Source: Pseudothauera rhizosphaerae (lineage in GTDB: Bacteria > Pseudomonadota > Gammaproteobacteria > Burkholderiales > Rhodocyclaceae). From it: DNA of 64,000 nt. The notes under the pieces are model-generated. The model was not told the origin of the DNA, did no database searches, and worked only from the letters and a program-made list of their open reading frames with translations. Each line of letters starts with the position of its first letter. Within the stretch, counting starts at the first letter, position 1. The stretch lies in assembly GCF_004801305.1 (NCBI RefSeq), contig NZ_SSOD01000016.1, positions 51,480 through 115,479 on the forward strand, in the 5' to 3' direction. Both the position numbers and the translations under genes were made by a program. This document shows, one piece after another, positions 52,652-61,340 of this stretch.

Positions 52652-55132
52652 ATGCCCGCCGGCCTCATCGAAACCTACCCGTTCGCCGCCGACCGCTACG
52701 ACGAAATGCTGGCGGCTGCCGGCGAGCCCCGAGCCCACTGGCAGGCCTTCGCCGACCGGCTCGCCCGCTTTTCCGACGGTGTCCTCGCCGGCCGCGCCGA
52801 CTTCGTGCGCGGCGCCATCGAGGCGGACGGCGTCACCTACAACGTCTACACGGACCCCAAGGGCACCAAGCGCCCGTGGGAACTGGACATGCTGCCCCTC
52901 ATCGTCGGCGCCGACGAATGGGAAACGCTGAGTGCCGCCGTGGCCCAGCGCGGGCGCCTGCTCAACGCCATCCTGGCCGACCTCTACGGCCCGCGCACGC
53001 TGCTCGCCGAAGGCCTGCTGCCGCCCGCGCTGGTGTTCGGCCAGCACGGCTACAAGTGGCCCTGCCAGGGCGTGCAGCCGCCGGGCGGCATCTGGCTGCA
53101 CAGCTACGCGGCGGATCTGGCCCGCGCCCCGGACGGCAAGTGGTGGGCCATCGCCGACCGCACCCAGGGTCCCTCGGGCGCCGGCTACGCGCTGCAGAAC
53201 CGCCTCATCGTCTCCCGCACCTTCCCCGACGCTTTCCGCGAACTGCAGGTGCATACGCTGGCCGGCTTCTTCCGCTCCATCCAGGACAGCCTGGCCCGTC
53301 TGGCACCCACGGACGGCGAGGCGCCGCTCAACGTGCTGCTCACGCCGGGCCCCTACAACGAAACCTACTTCGAGCACGCCTTCCTCGCCCGCTACCTCGG
53401 CTTCCCGCTGGTGGAAGGGCAGGACCTCACGGTGCGCGACGACACCGTCTACCTCAAGACCCTGCGCGGCCTGCGCCGCGTGCATGCCATCCTGCGCCGG
53501 CTGGACGACGATTTCTGCGACCCGCTGGAACTGCGCGCCGACTCCGCGCTGGGCATCCCCGGCCTGCTGGGCGCCATCCGCGCGGGGCGCGTGCTGATGG
53601 CCAACCAGCTCGGCAGCGGCGTGCTGGAATCCGCCGCCCTGCTCGGCTTCCTGCCGCCCATCTGCGAACGCCTGCTGAACGAGCCGCTGAAGATGCCTTC
53701 GGTGGCCACCTGGTGGTGCGGCGAGGAACCGGCGCTCGAATACGTGCTGGAGCACCTGGACGAACTGGTCATCAAGCCGGCCTTCCCGTCCATGCGCATG
53801 AACGCCGTGTTCGGCCATGAACTGAAAGGCGAATCGCGCCGCCGCATGATCGAGCGCATCGTCGCCCAGCCCCATGCCTACGTCGGCCAGGAGTGGGTGC
53901 GCCTGTCCCAGGCACCGATGTGGAACCACCGGCTGATGCCGCGCTCGGTGGGCATCCGGGTGTTCGCCGCCGCCACCCCGGACGGCTACACCGTCATGCC
54001 CGGCGCCCTGGGCCGCGTGGCACCCCGCGCCGGCATGGAAGTCATCTCCATGCAGCGCGGCGGCCTGTCCAAAGACACCTGGGTGCGCGCCGACGCCCCG
54101 GTGGTGCGCACCACCCTGCTCAAGCGCCGCCTGGGCGTCATCGACCTGGTGTGCGGCGGTTCGGACATCCCCTCCCGCGTGGGCGAAAACCTGTTCTGGA
54201 TGGGGCGTTACGCCGAACGCTGCGAAGCCAGCGCCCGTCTGCTGCGTGCCGCGCTGGTGCGCGTGTCCAACTCCGATCCGGAAACCGAACTGCGCCTGTC
54301 GGGCCTGCTCGCCGCCGCGCGCCGCTCCGGCGTGCTGCCCGAAGAGGAGGACGCGGACGAGATGCAGACGCTGGAAGAGGAACTGCTCGCCGCCCTCACC
54401 GACGTGGAGCAATCCGGTTCCGTGGCCGCCAACCTGCGCGCACTGGCCTACTCCGCCGGCCACGTGAAGGAACGCCTGTCCTCGGACAACTGGCACGCCC
54501 TCAACCACCTGGAACAACTGCTCTCGCGCCCCGTCGGCACCGTCGACCAGGCCCTGTCCGCCATCGACCAGGTGATGCTCTCCTGCATCTCGCTGGCCGG
54601 CTTCGCCATGGACGACATGACCCGCGACGAAGGCTGGCGTTTCCTCATCCTCGGCCGCCGCATCGAACGCCTGGCCGGGCTGTCGGCGCTGGTGTCGGTG
54701 CCGCTGGAACCCGAGGTGCGCGGGCGGGAGCGCATGTTCGAATGGCTGCTGGAAGCGGCCAACTCCATCGTCACCTACCGCGCCCGCTACCGCCGCGTGC
54801 CGGAACTGCTGCCGCTGGTACACCTGCTGGTGTTCGACGCCACCAACCCCCACTCCGTCGGCTTCCAGGCGGAGGCGCTGCAGCGCTACCTGCAGCGCAC
54901 CGCCCGGGAACTGGGCCACCCCTACCCTTCGCTGATGATCGACCCCCTCGCCCGCCGCCTGGCGGATTTCGACCTCACCCGCTTCGAGGCCGACGACTGC
55001 GAACTGGCGGTGGGCACGCTGCGCACCCTGCTCGCCGAAGCGGAAGAGGCCGCCGCCAGCCTGTCGGAAGAGGTGCACCGCCGTTTCTTCATCCACACCG
55101 TGCGCCCGATGCACCTGAGGAGGGTCGCGTGA
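52652..55132 (+). CDS. Circularly permuted ATP-grasp type 2 fused to alpha-E domain
   Basis: 826 residues. The N-terminal half (about 1-490) is the COG2308 circularly permuted ATP-grasp: FSDGVLAGRADFVRGAIE, NVYTDPKGTKRPWELDMLPLI, DGKWWAIADRTQGPSGAGYALQNR, LTPGPYNETYFEHAFLARYLG and VIKPAFPSMRM. The C-terminal half is alpha-E (COG2307), starting IPSRVGENLFWMGRYAERCEASARLLR near residue 500 and running all-helical to the end. Often these are two separate genes; here they are fused. ATP-grasp would form an amide bond with alpha-E as partner. The next start overlaps this stop (GTGA). Confidence 0.92.
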   Translation: MPAGLIETYPFAADRYDEMLAAAGEPRAHWQAFADRLARFSDGVLAGRADFVRGAIEADGVTYNVYTDPKGTKRPWELDMLPLIVGADEWETLSAAVAQRGRLLNAILADLYGPRTLLAEGLLPPALVFGQHGYKWPCQGVQPPGGIWLHSYAADLARAPDGKWWAIADRTQGPSGAGYALQNRLIVSRTFPDAFRELQVHTLAGFFRSIQDSLARLAPTDGEAPLNVLLTPGPYNETYFEHAFLARYLGFPLVEGQDLTVRDDTVYLKTLRGLRRVHAILRRLDDDFCDPLELRADSALGIPGLLGAIRAGRVLMANQLGSGVLESAALLGFLPPICERLLNEPLKMPSVATWWCGEEPALEYVLEHLDELVIKPAFPSMRMNAVFGHELKGESRRRMIERIVAQPHAYVGQEWVRLSQAPMWNHRLMPRSVGIRVFAAATPDGYTVMPGALGRVAPRAGMEVISMQRGGLSKDTWVRADAPVVRTTLLKRRLGVIDLVCGGSDIPSRVGENLFWMGRYAERCEASARLLRAALVRVSNSDPETELRLSGLLAAARRSGVLPEEEDADEMQTLEEELLAALTDVEQSGSVAANLRALAYSAGHVKERLSSDNWHALNHLEQLLSRPVGTVDQALSAIDQVMLSCISLAGFAMDDMTRDEGWRFLILGRRIERLAGLSALVSVPLEPEVRGRERMFEWLLEAANSIVTYRARYRRVPELLPLVHLLVFDATNPHSVGFQAEALQRYLQRTARELGHPYPSLMIDPLARRLADFDLTRFEADDCELAVGTLRTLLAEAEEAAASLSEEVHRRFFIHTVRPMHLRRVA

Positions 55133-56097
55133 GCGCAATCCCGAGGATTCCGGTGCGCTATCACGTGCGCCACGACACCCGCTACCGCTACGACCAGCCG
55201 GTGGGCGAATCCCGCCAGTTGCTGCGGCTCACGCCCCGCGAACTGCCCTGGCAGCACACTTGCGCCCACCGCCTGGACATCGACCCGGAGCCCGCCCGCC
55301 GCCAGCGCTTCGTGGACGGGCTGGGCAACACCGTCGAAACCCTGCACTTCGAACAGGACCACGAAGCCCTCTTCATCCGCGCCGAAAGCTGGGTGGAACT
55401 CGCCCCGCGCGACCTGCCCGCGCTGGCCGACTCGCCCGCCTGGGAGAGCGTGCGCGACGCGCTGGAATACCGCGCCGGCCACACGCTCGACGCCGAACGG
55501 CTGGAAGCCTGCGCCTATCTCTTCGAATCGCGCCACGTGCGCGTCAAGCGCGAGTTCGCCGAATACGCCGCCCCCGACTTCCCGCCCGAGGCCCCGCTGC
55601 TGGTCGGCGTGCATCACCTGATGCAGCGCATCTTCGACGAATTCACCTTCGACCCGGAAGCCACCGACGTCTCCACGCCGGTCACGGAAGTGTTCGAGAG
55701 CCGCCGCGGCGTGTGCCAGGACTTCGCCCACTTCATGCTCTCCTGCCTGCGCTCCCTGGGCCTGCCGGCGCGCTACGTGAGCGGCTACCTGCTCACCCGT
55801 CCGCCGCCCGGCAAGCCGCGCCTGGTCGGCGCGGACGCCACCCACGCCTGGGTGGCGGTGTACTGCCCCGGCCACGGCTGGGTGGATTTCGACCCTACCA
55901 ACGCACTGATGCCGGACCTGGAACACATCACCCTGGGCTGGGGGCACGACTTCGCCGACGTCTCGCCGCTGCGCGGCGTGATCCTCGGCGGCGGCGAGCA
56001 CGAGCCGGAAATCGCCGTCACCGTGGTGCCGGAAGAGGAGTTCGCCACGCTCTACGGCGCCGCTGAACTGCCCGGCCTCGCGCCGGCCTGCGGCTGA
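55129..56097 (+). CDS. Transglutaminase-like cysteine peptidase family protein
   Basis: 322 residues from GTG 55129, after GAGGAGGG with five-base spacing. N-terminal beta-rich transglutaminase N domain (RYHVRHDTRYRYDQPVGESRQLLRL) and catalytic core with Cys196 in RRGVCQDFAHFML, His in DATHAWVAVYCPGHGWV and Asp in DFDPTNA. No signal peptide, cytoplasmic. Third gene of the peptide-tagging-like operon; overlaps the ATP-grasp gene by four bases. Could hydrolyse or transfer an isopeptide bond formed by the other two. Confidence 0.9.
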   Translation: MSAIPRIPVRYHVRHDTRYRYDQPVGESRQLLRLTPRELPWQHTCAHRLDIDPEPARRQRFVDGLGNTVETLHFEQDHEALFIRAESWVELAPRDLPALADSPAWESVRDALEYRAGHTLDAERLEACAYLFESRHVRVKREFAEYAAPDFPPEAPLLVGVHHLMQRIFDEFTFDPEATDVSTPVTEVFESRRGVCQDFAHFMLSCLRSLGLPARYVSGYLLTRPPPGKPRLVGADATHAWVAVYCPGHGWVDFDPTNALMPDLEHITLGWGHDFADVSPLRGVILGGGEHEPEIAVTVVPEEEFATLYGAAELPGLAPACG

Positions 56098-56119
56098 GCG
56101 GCATCCGCCCCGGCGCGCA

Positions 56120-57085
56120 ATGGACCGGCTGACACTCGAACGCCGGCAGGTCTGGATCTACCTGGCCGCCATCTGCGCGGGCCTCGCCATCGGCAGCGCC
56201 GCGCCGGCCCTCTCCGCCCCGTTCGAGGCCGCACTGTGGCCGGTGCTCGCCCTGCTGCTGTACGCCACCTTCGTGCAGGTGCCGCTGCTGCACGTGCGCG
56301 ATGCCCTGCGCGACCGCCGCTTCGTGCTCGCCATCGCGCTCGGCAACTTCGTCGCCGTGCCGCTGCTGGTGTGGGGCCTGCTGCACGCCCTGCCGCCCGA
56401 CCCGGCGCTGCGGCTCGGCGTCGCGCTGGTGCTGCTGGCGCCGTGTACGGACTGGTTCGTCACCTTCACCCAGCTCGGGCAGGGCGACGGCGCACGCGCG
56501 ATCGCGGTCACGCCGCTCAACCTGCTCGCCCAGGTCCTGCTGCTGCCGCTCTACCTATGGTGGCTGATCCCGGCCGGCAGCGCCGACGCCGCCTTCCGCC
56601 TGCGCGACCTGCTGCCGGTCGCCGCCGCGCTGATCGGCCTGCCGCTCACCGCCGCCGCGCTCAGCGAGCGCTGGATCGAAGCCGCACCGGCGCGCGCCGT
56701 GTGGCGCGAGCGCCTGGCCTGGTGGCCGGTGCCGCTGCTCGCGCTGACGCTGTTCCTGATCGCCGCCGCTCAGGCCAGCACCGTACGCACCGCGGGTACC
56801 TGGCTCGCCACGGTGCTGCCGGTGTTCGTGGCCTATCTGGCCGCCGCGCTGTTCCTCGCCCGCGCCCTCGCCCACCTGCTGCGCCTACCGGTACACAGCG
56901 CCCGCACGCTCGCCTTCAGCCTCGGCACGCGCAACTCCTTCGTCGTGCTGCCCATCGCCCTGGCCCTGCCGGCGGGCTGGGAAGCCGCCGTCGTCGTCAT
57001 CGTGTGGCAGTCCCTGATCGAACTCTTCGGCATGACCGCCTGCCTGTGGCTGGTGCCCACGCGCCTGTTTCCCTCGGCGCGCTGA
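56120..57085 (+). CDS. Bile-acid/sodium symporter-like membrane carrier (BASS/ACR3-type)
   Basis: 321 residues with about ten membrane helices, repeated in two inverted halves. The motif LLAPCTDWFVTFTQLGQGD resembles the conserved APCT-W segment of arsenite/BASS carriers, and the late TRNSFVVLPIALALPAG fits the second half. Substrate unclear: arsenite is possible but the Asp after APCT is unusual. It is 22 bases after the transglutaminase gene, so perhaps in that operon; a bidirectional terminator follows. Confidence 0.75.
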   Translation: MDRLTLERRQVWIYLAAICAGLAIGSAAPALSAPFEAALWPVLALLLYATFVQVPLLHVRDALRDRRFVLAIALGNFVAVPLLVWGLLHALPPDPALRLGVALVLLAPCTDWFVTFTQLGQGDGARAIAVTPLNLLAQVLLLPLYLWWLIPAGSADAAFRLRDLLPVAAALIGLPLTAAALSERWIEAAPARAVWRERLAWWPVPLLALTLFLIAAAQASTVRTAGTWLATVLPVFVAYLAAALFLARALAHLLRLPVHSARTLAFSLGTRNSFVVLPIALALPAGWEAAVVVIVWQSLIELFGMTACLWLVPTRLFPSAR

Positions 57086-57123
57086 ACCGCGGCGCCGGTG
57101 CGCCCCGGAAGCCACAAACGGAA

Positions 57124-57146
57124 TCGGCGCCCGAAGGCGCCGACCC
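57124..57146. terminator. Bidirectional terminator hairpin
   Basis: TCGGCGCC-CGAA-GGCGCCGA stem-loop at 57124-57143. Plus strand continues CCCTTTC; minus strand continues TTCCGTTTG. It sits between the convergent carrier and XDP1 genes. Confidence 0.7.
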
Positions 57147-57176
57147 TTTCAACTTCCTGCGGGCGATCCCGGACGA

Positions 57177-58025
57177 TCAGGCCTCCTTGCGGCGGCGCAG
57201 CCCCAGCATGCCGGCGAAGGCGAGGCCGGCCAGCGCCAGGGAACCCGGTTCGGGAACCGAATTGCCGCCATCCTTCTTCGTGACGGTGACGTTGGCGAGC
57301 TTGATGTAGTCGTAGTTGCTGTCCTTGAAAGCCTTCCACGAGCCGTTGCCGTTCTTGTCCCCGGACGTCACGCCGGTGCCCGCCTCGAAACCGCCCGCAC
57401 CGATCAGCCAGAAGCTGGAATAGATGCTGGTATTCAGATCCACCGACGCGGACGAATTGTTGGCGAGGTTGGAATAGTTGCCGACCAGGGTCCAGCCCGC
57501 GAGGCTGCCGTATTGCTGGTCGACGAGGCTCGGGGTGCCGCCGCCCGTATAGGCCAGCACGAAGAAATCCGAATCGGTGTAGCCCAGCACGTTCAGCGTA
57601 TCGAGCTTCACGCCCTGAGAGCCGTTGAGCGCCGAGAAGTCGAGCAGGATCGAATCGAAACGTTCGTTGTTGTCGATGGCGAGTTCCCGGATATCCCAAA
57701 TGCCACCATTCTCATTGGTGTCACCCGGCCACGTCCCGTACGCATCGTTGTTGGTGATGCCCACGCCCGGGTATCCCGGCCCCGCATTCAGGTAGGCGGT
57801 TTCGATCCTGTTGGCGTTGCTGTTGTCGTTGTCGGGATAGCCGGTGCTGGAATATCCCCTGGCCGTCAGGGTGGCCCCGCCCTGGGTGTAGGTGAGTTGG
57901 GTGCCGCTGGACGATCCTGTCGGATCGAGCAGGTCGAAGGACCACGACTGGCTCGCGCCGGCACCGGCCGACACGGACATCAGCAGTGCGGCGCCGATCA
58001 GCGCGAATGAAGGACGAGGGGACAT
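57177..58025 (-). CDS. PEP-CTERM exosortase-dependent surface protein, XDP1-like
   Basis: 282 residues from ATG 58025, six bases after GGGAG. N-terminal signal peptide (ALIGAALLMSVSAGAGA), a body with ETAYLNAGPGYPGVGITNND, ENGGIWDIRELAIDNNERFDS and VLGYTDSDFFVLAYTGGG, the last a pattern of the XDP1 family, and the sorting tail VPEPGSLALAGLAFAGMLGLRRRKEA: PEP motif, hydrophobic helix and Arg cluster. After export via Sec it should be cleaved at PEP by an exosortase (not in window) and shown at the surface or in exopolysaccharide. Preceded by a sigma-54 promoter match. Function of XDP1 is unknown. Confidence 0.9.
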   Translation of the reverse strand: MSPRPSFALIGAALLMSVSAGAGASQSWSFDLLDPTGSSSGTQLTYTQGGATLTARGYSSTGYPDNDNSNANRIETAYLNAGPGYPGVGITNNDAYGTWPGDTNENGGIWDIRELAIDNNERFDSILLDFSALNGSQGVKLDTLNVLGYTDSDFFVLAYTGGGTPSLVDQQYGSLAGWTLVGNYSNLANNSSASVDLNTSIYSSFWLIGAGGFEAGTGVTSGDKNGNGSWKAFKDSNYDYIKLANVTVTKKDGGNSVPEPGSLALAGLAFAGMLGLRRRKEA

Positions 58026-58061
58026 GCTCATCTCCCGGACAAATAGGTTTGCGCTACATGC

Positions 58062-58077
58062 TGCAAGATTCGCGCCA
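58062..58077 (-). promoter_or_regulatory. Sigma-54 (-24/-12) promoter of the PEP-CTERM gene
   Basis: On the minus strand TGGCGCG-AATC-TTGCA, which matches the sigma-54 consensus TGGCACG-N4-TTGC at all but one base, with GG and GC at correct spacing. It is about 40 bases before the ATG of the XDP1-like gene. Sigma-54 with the PrsK/PrsR pair controls many PEP-CTERM genes (established for related systems). An inverted repeat CTGTTT-TTG-AAACAG at 58091-58105 lies 14 bases further upstream. Confidence 0.82.
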
Positions 58078-58090
58078 CTCCTGCAACGGG

Positions 58091-58105
58091 CTGTTTTTGA
58101 AACAG
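58091..58105. promoter_or_regulatory. Palindrome beside the sigma-54 promoter
   Basis: CTGTTT-TTG-AAACAG, a perfect 6-bp dyad with a 3-base spacer, directly upstream of the -24 element in the sense of the PEP-CTERM gene. Sigma-54 activators usually bind farther away, so this may be an activator, repressor or IHF-like site; role is inference. Confidence 0.35.
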
Positions 58106-58158
58106 AATCTTTGGCCGCTCGCAGGACAACCCAAAAAATGTAAGAAAAGGCGACACTT

Positions 58159-60951
58159 TCAGCGCGCGCCCACGTTCAGCAGCGGCGGCCCTTCGAGCAC
58201 CGCGGCATCCAGCGTGCCGCCCAGTTCTGCGCGTGCCTCGGCACTGCGGCCGGCATCGTGCAGCACCTTGGCCAGGTGGTAGCGGATGTCGCGGTCGTCG
58301 GGCTGGCGCACGCGCGCTTCGCGCAGATAGCGCAGGCCCTCCTCGCTGCGGCCGTGGCGGGCCAGAACCCAGCCGTAGGTGTCGATCACCTTCGCGTCCA
58401 TCGGGGCCAGCGCGTGCGCTCTGGCCGCCATGTCCAGCGCCCGGGCATCGCCGAGTTCGAGCAGGACCAGCGCGTAGTTGTTGTAGGCCCACGCCCCACC
58501 GCCGGTGGCACCGCCTCCCAGCAGGGTTTCGTATTCCCGCGCCGCCTCCCGCCAGTCGCCGCCGCGCATGTGCAGTTCGGCCAGCGCCTGGCGCACGGCG
58601 GCATCGCCGGGCTGGGGCTTGAGCCAGTCCTGCAGCGCGGCCAGGGCTTGGGCACGCTCGCCGTGGGCCAGCAGCGCGCGCGCCCGGCGCAGCGTCAGGT
58701 CGGCGGAGACCCGCAGGCCGAGGGCGGCACGGTAGGCCTCCTCGGCCTCCGCGTAGCGCCCCGCCGTCATGGCAAGATCGCCCGCGAGCCGGAAGCCGTC
58801 CACGCGCTTCGGATGCGTGCTGCGCAGGCTGCGCGCATGCTCGGCCGCTTGCGCGTAATCACGCTCGGCAATCGCCGCCTCGGCCGCCAGCACCAGCGCG
58901 TCCGCATCGCCCGGCCGGCCCTGCAGCGCCTTCTGCGCGCTGTAGGCGGCCGCGCTTGGGGCGGCCGCGGCCAGTTGCAGGTAGCCGATCCGCACCAGCG
59001 CCACCGCGTCGAATTCGGCGAAGCGGACCATGTCGCGCAAGGTCTGCTGGGCGGCCTTGTTGTCGCCGACGGCCATCTGGGCGCGTGCCAGCGCCGCCAG
59101 CACGGTGAGATCGCCCTGTTTGCGCACCGCCAGCGCCCGCGCGGCCTCCAGTGCGCCGGTGGTGTCGCCCGCCGCCGTGCGCGCGTCGATCAGCGCCAGC
59201 CCGATGCGCGCGTCATCCGGCCGTTCCGCGGCAGCCTTCTCGACCCAGCGCATGGCCTCGGCCGCATTGCCGGCAGCCCGCTCCAGCAGGGCGGATTCGT
59301 ACATCGCGGTGGCGTCGCGCCGGTCGCGCTTCAGCAGCTCGGCATAGACCTGGCGGGCCTCGGCAAACCTGCCTTCGGCCACGTCCACGCGGGCGAGGTT
59401 GAGCCGCGCCGGCGCAAACCCCGGCGCGCGCTGCAGCGCCTCGCGGTAGGCCGCGCGCGCGCCCGGAAGGTCTCCGGCTGCCGCCTTGATGACACCCACG
59501 AGGTTGAGCGCCGCCGGGTTGCCGGGCAGCGCGCGCTCGGCGCGCCCGGCCACGGCGAGCGCTTCCGCGGCATTGCCCTGGCGGGCATGGAGATTGGCCA
59601 GCGCCATGGCGAGGCCGAGGTCGCCCGGTGCCTTGTCGAAGGCCGCCTGCAGGCGCTGCGCCGCGGCCGCGGTGTCGCCCTCGCCGAGCTTGCTGAAACC
59701 CAGCGTGGCCTCCACGCGCGGATCGCCGCCGAGGGCCGCGGCCCGTTCCAGCAATTCGGTCGCCTTGGCGTAACGCTTCTGGGCGAGCCAGGCGCGGCCG
59801 AGCAGATGCAGGGCCTGCGCATCGTCGGGCGCGAGCCGCAGCACGCCTTCGAGCACGTCCACCGCGCGCAGGGGGTCGTCGCCATCCAGATGGACCGCGG
59901 CCAGCAGCTTCTTGGCACCGAGGTTGCGCGGATAGCGCGACACCAGCACCTCGAGATACTTGCGCGCGTTCCCGTACTGGCGCCCGGCGTGGTGGGCCAG
60001 CGCACCGGCCATCAGCAACTGTTCCTGCCCCGCGATCCATTCCGCCGGCAGGACGTCCACCAGGCGGGCGACTTCCTGCAGATGTTCGGCGGCGGCCCGG
60101 GCGTCACCGCGGCGGCTGGCGAGCAGTGCGCGCAGGTAGGCGATGCGGGGCTCGACCGGTGCAAGGGCGGCCATGCCGTCGAGCATGGCCCGAGCCTCCT
60201 CGTCGCGGCCCAGGTCGACCAGGATGCCGGCCCGGGCGACGCCCGCATCGACGAAGTCGGCGCGCAGCGCGAGGGCGCGCTCGTAATCCCGCAGGGCGCC
60301 GGCGAGATCGCCGCGGGCGTGGAAGACCGAAGCCCGCGCGTTCCAGGCACCGGCATCATCGGGCGCGAGCTGCACCGCGCGCTCGGCACGCTCGCGCGCC
60401 ACGTCCAGCTTGCCGGTGGCGAGCAGCAGCGGCACCTCGGCCACCAGCGGCACCGGCGAGGCCGGGTCGACGGCACGCGCGTCGGCGAAGCTGCGCGCGG
60501 CCTCGGCCGGCTTGCCCAGCGCCACGTAGGCGCTGCCGCGCAGCGCGAGCACGTCGAGCCGCACCTCCGGCGCCAGCCCTTCGGCGGGGATGGTGTCGAT
60601 CACGCGCGCGGGTTTGCCCTGCAGCAGGTAGATGCGGGCGAGCGGCACCGCCACCTCGGCGCGGTTGACGCCCAGCCGCAGGGCTTCGCGGAATTCGACC
60701 TCGGCCGGACCGAGATCGCCGCCGGCGAGATAGGCGCGTGCCAGCAGCAGGTGGGCGGCGAGCATGTCCCGGTCCTGCTGCAGCGCGTTCTGGAGCTGGA
60801 TGATGGCGCCGGGCAGATCCTGCGCGGAAAAACGCGCCAGGCCGTCCTCGTAGTAGCGGCTGGCCCTGGCCGCGTCGGCATGCGCCGGCGCCGCCAGCGC
60901 GGCGAGGCACAACAGGAGGACCGGCAGCGGCCGGAACGGTGCACGCTTCAT
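58159..60951 (-). CDS. prsT: PEP-CTERM/XrtA-system TPR-repeat protein PrsT
   Basis: 930 residues; signal peptide (about 1-26: PLPVLLLCLAALAAPAHA) without a clear lipobox. The remainder is an array of tetratricopeptide-type repeats across the length (for example YYEDGLARFSAQDLPGAIIQLQNAL, PAEAARSFADARAVDP, NNYALVLLELGDARALDMAARAHALAP). Matches the PrsT family found in exosortase/PEP-CTERM exopolysaccharide systems. Long helical scaffold in the periplasm or membrane, presumably organising exopolysaccharide export. Ends 133 bases upstream of the XDP1 gene on the same strand but has no visible promoter of the sigma-54 type in front of its own start. Confidence 0.9.
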   Translation of the reverse strand: MKRAPFRPLPVLLLCLAALAAPAHADAARASRYYEDGLARFSAQDLPGAIIQLQNALQQDRDMLAAHLLLARAYLAGGDLGPAEVEFREALRLGVNRAEVAVPLARIYLLQGKPARVIDTIPAEGLAPEVRLDVLALRGSAYVALGKPAEAARSFADARAVDPASPVPLVAEVPLLLATGKLDVARERAERAVQLAPDDAGAWNARASVFHARGDLAGALRDYERALALRADFVDAGVARAGILVDLGRDEEARAMLDGMAALAPVEPRIAYLRALLASRRGDARAAAEHLQEVARLVDVLPAEWIAGQEQLLMAGALAHHAGRQYGNARKYLEVLVSRYPRNLGAKKLLAAVHLDGDDPLRAVDVLEGVLRLAPDDAQALHLLGRAWLAQKRYAKATELLERAAALGGDPRVEATLGFSKLGEGDTAAAAQRLQAAFDKAPGDLGLAMALANLHARQGNAAEALAVAGRAERALPGNPAALNLVGVIKAAAGDLPGARAAYREALQRAPGFAPARLNLARVDVAEGRFAEARQVYAELLKRDRRDATAMYESALLERAAGNAAEAMRWVEKAAAERPDDARIGLALIDARTAAGDTTGALEAARALAVRKQGDLTVLAALARAQMAVGDNKAAQQTLRDMVRFAEFDAVALVRIGYLQLAAAAPSAAAYSAQKALQGRPGDADALVLAAEAAIAERDYAQAAEHARSLRSTHPKRVDGFRLAGDLAMTAGRYAEAEEAYRAALGLRVSADLTLRRARALLAHGERAQALAALQDWLKPQPGDAAVRQALAELHMRGGDWREAAREYETLLGGGATGGGAWAYNNYALVLLELGDARALDMAARAHALAPMDAKVIDTYGWVLARHGRSEEGLRYLREARVRQPDDRDIRYHLAKVLHDAGRSAEARAELGGTLDAAVLEGPPLLNVGAR

Positions 60952-61340
60952 CGAGCGGAACGGATACTGGAGGATGGGTGGAACGAGTATAGGGAGTCAG
61001 CCGCCCGCGGGCCGTTAAATGCTTCGCTCTCCGACGACATTGTTCTCCGGTCGCCGCAACGGCGGGAACGGGCTTGACAACCCGCCCGCATGGGCACCAG
61101 AACGGCAATTCCCCCAAGCCCCTTTCGCGCCCCAATACTGTTCGGATAAGTTAACCGCGCTGCGGGTGTCGCTGTGCTCCCTCTCCCCTTGCGGGGGAGG
61201 GCTGGGGAGAGGGGCGCCCCGCAGGGGCGGCGGCGTGCCATTCCGGCTGCGGCTTTCCCCCTCTCCCCCAACCCCTCTCCCGCGAGGGGAGAGGGGAGAA
61301 AAAACCATTCCGTCCACCTGACTGAACCGTATTGCCTTTC
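60952..61340. other. Intergenic region with inverted repeats, no gene seen
   Basis: 389 bases between the divergent prsT and HDAC-like genes. It contains the promoter zones for both and an inverted repeat (61178-61296). No ORF with coding character was found. A stretch of A/T-poor DNA near 61090-61160 shows no other structure I can name. Confidence 0.6.
61178..61296. repeat. Long inverted repeat of CCCTCTCCCC-type words
   Basis: CCCTCTCCCCTTGCGGGGGA... at 61179-61214 and an inverted near-copy ending GGGGAGAGGGG at 61257-61296, with a GC-rich loop of about 40 bases. This type of repeat is common in beta- and gammaproteobacterial intergenic DNA. It can form a large cruciform or mRNA hairpin before the HDAC-like gene. 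Confidence 0.8.
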
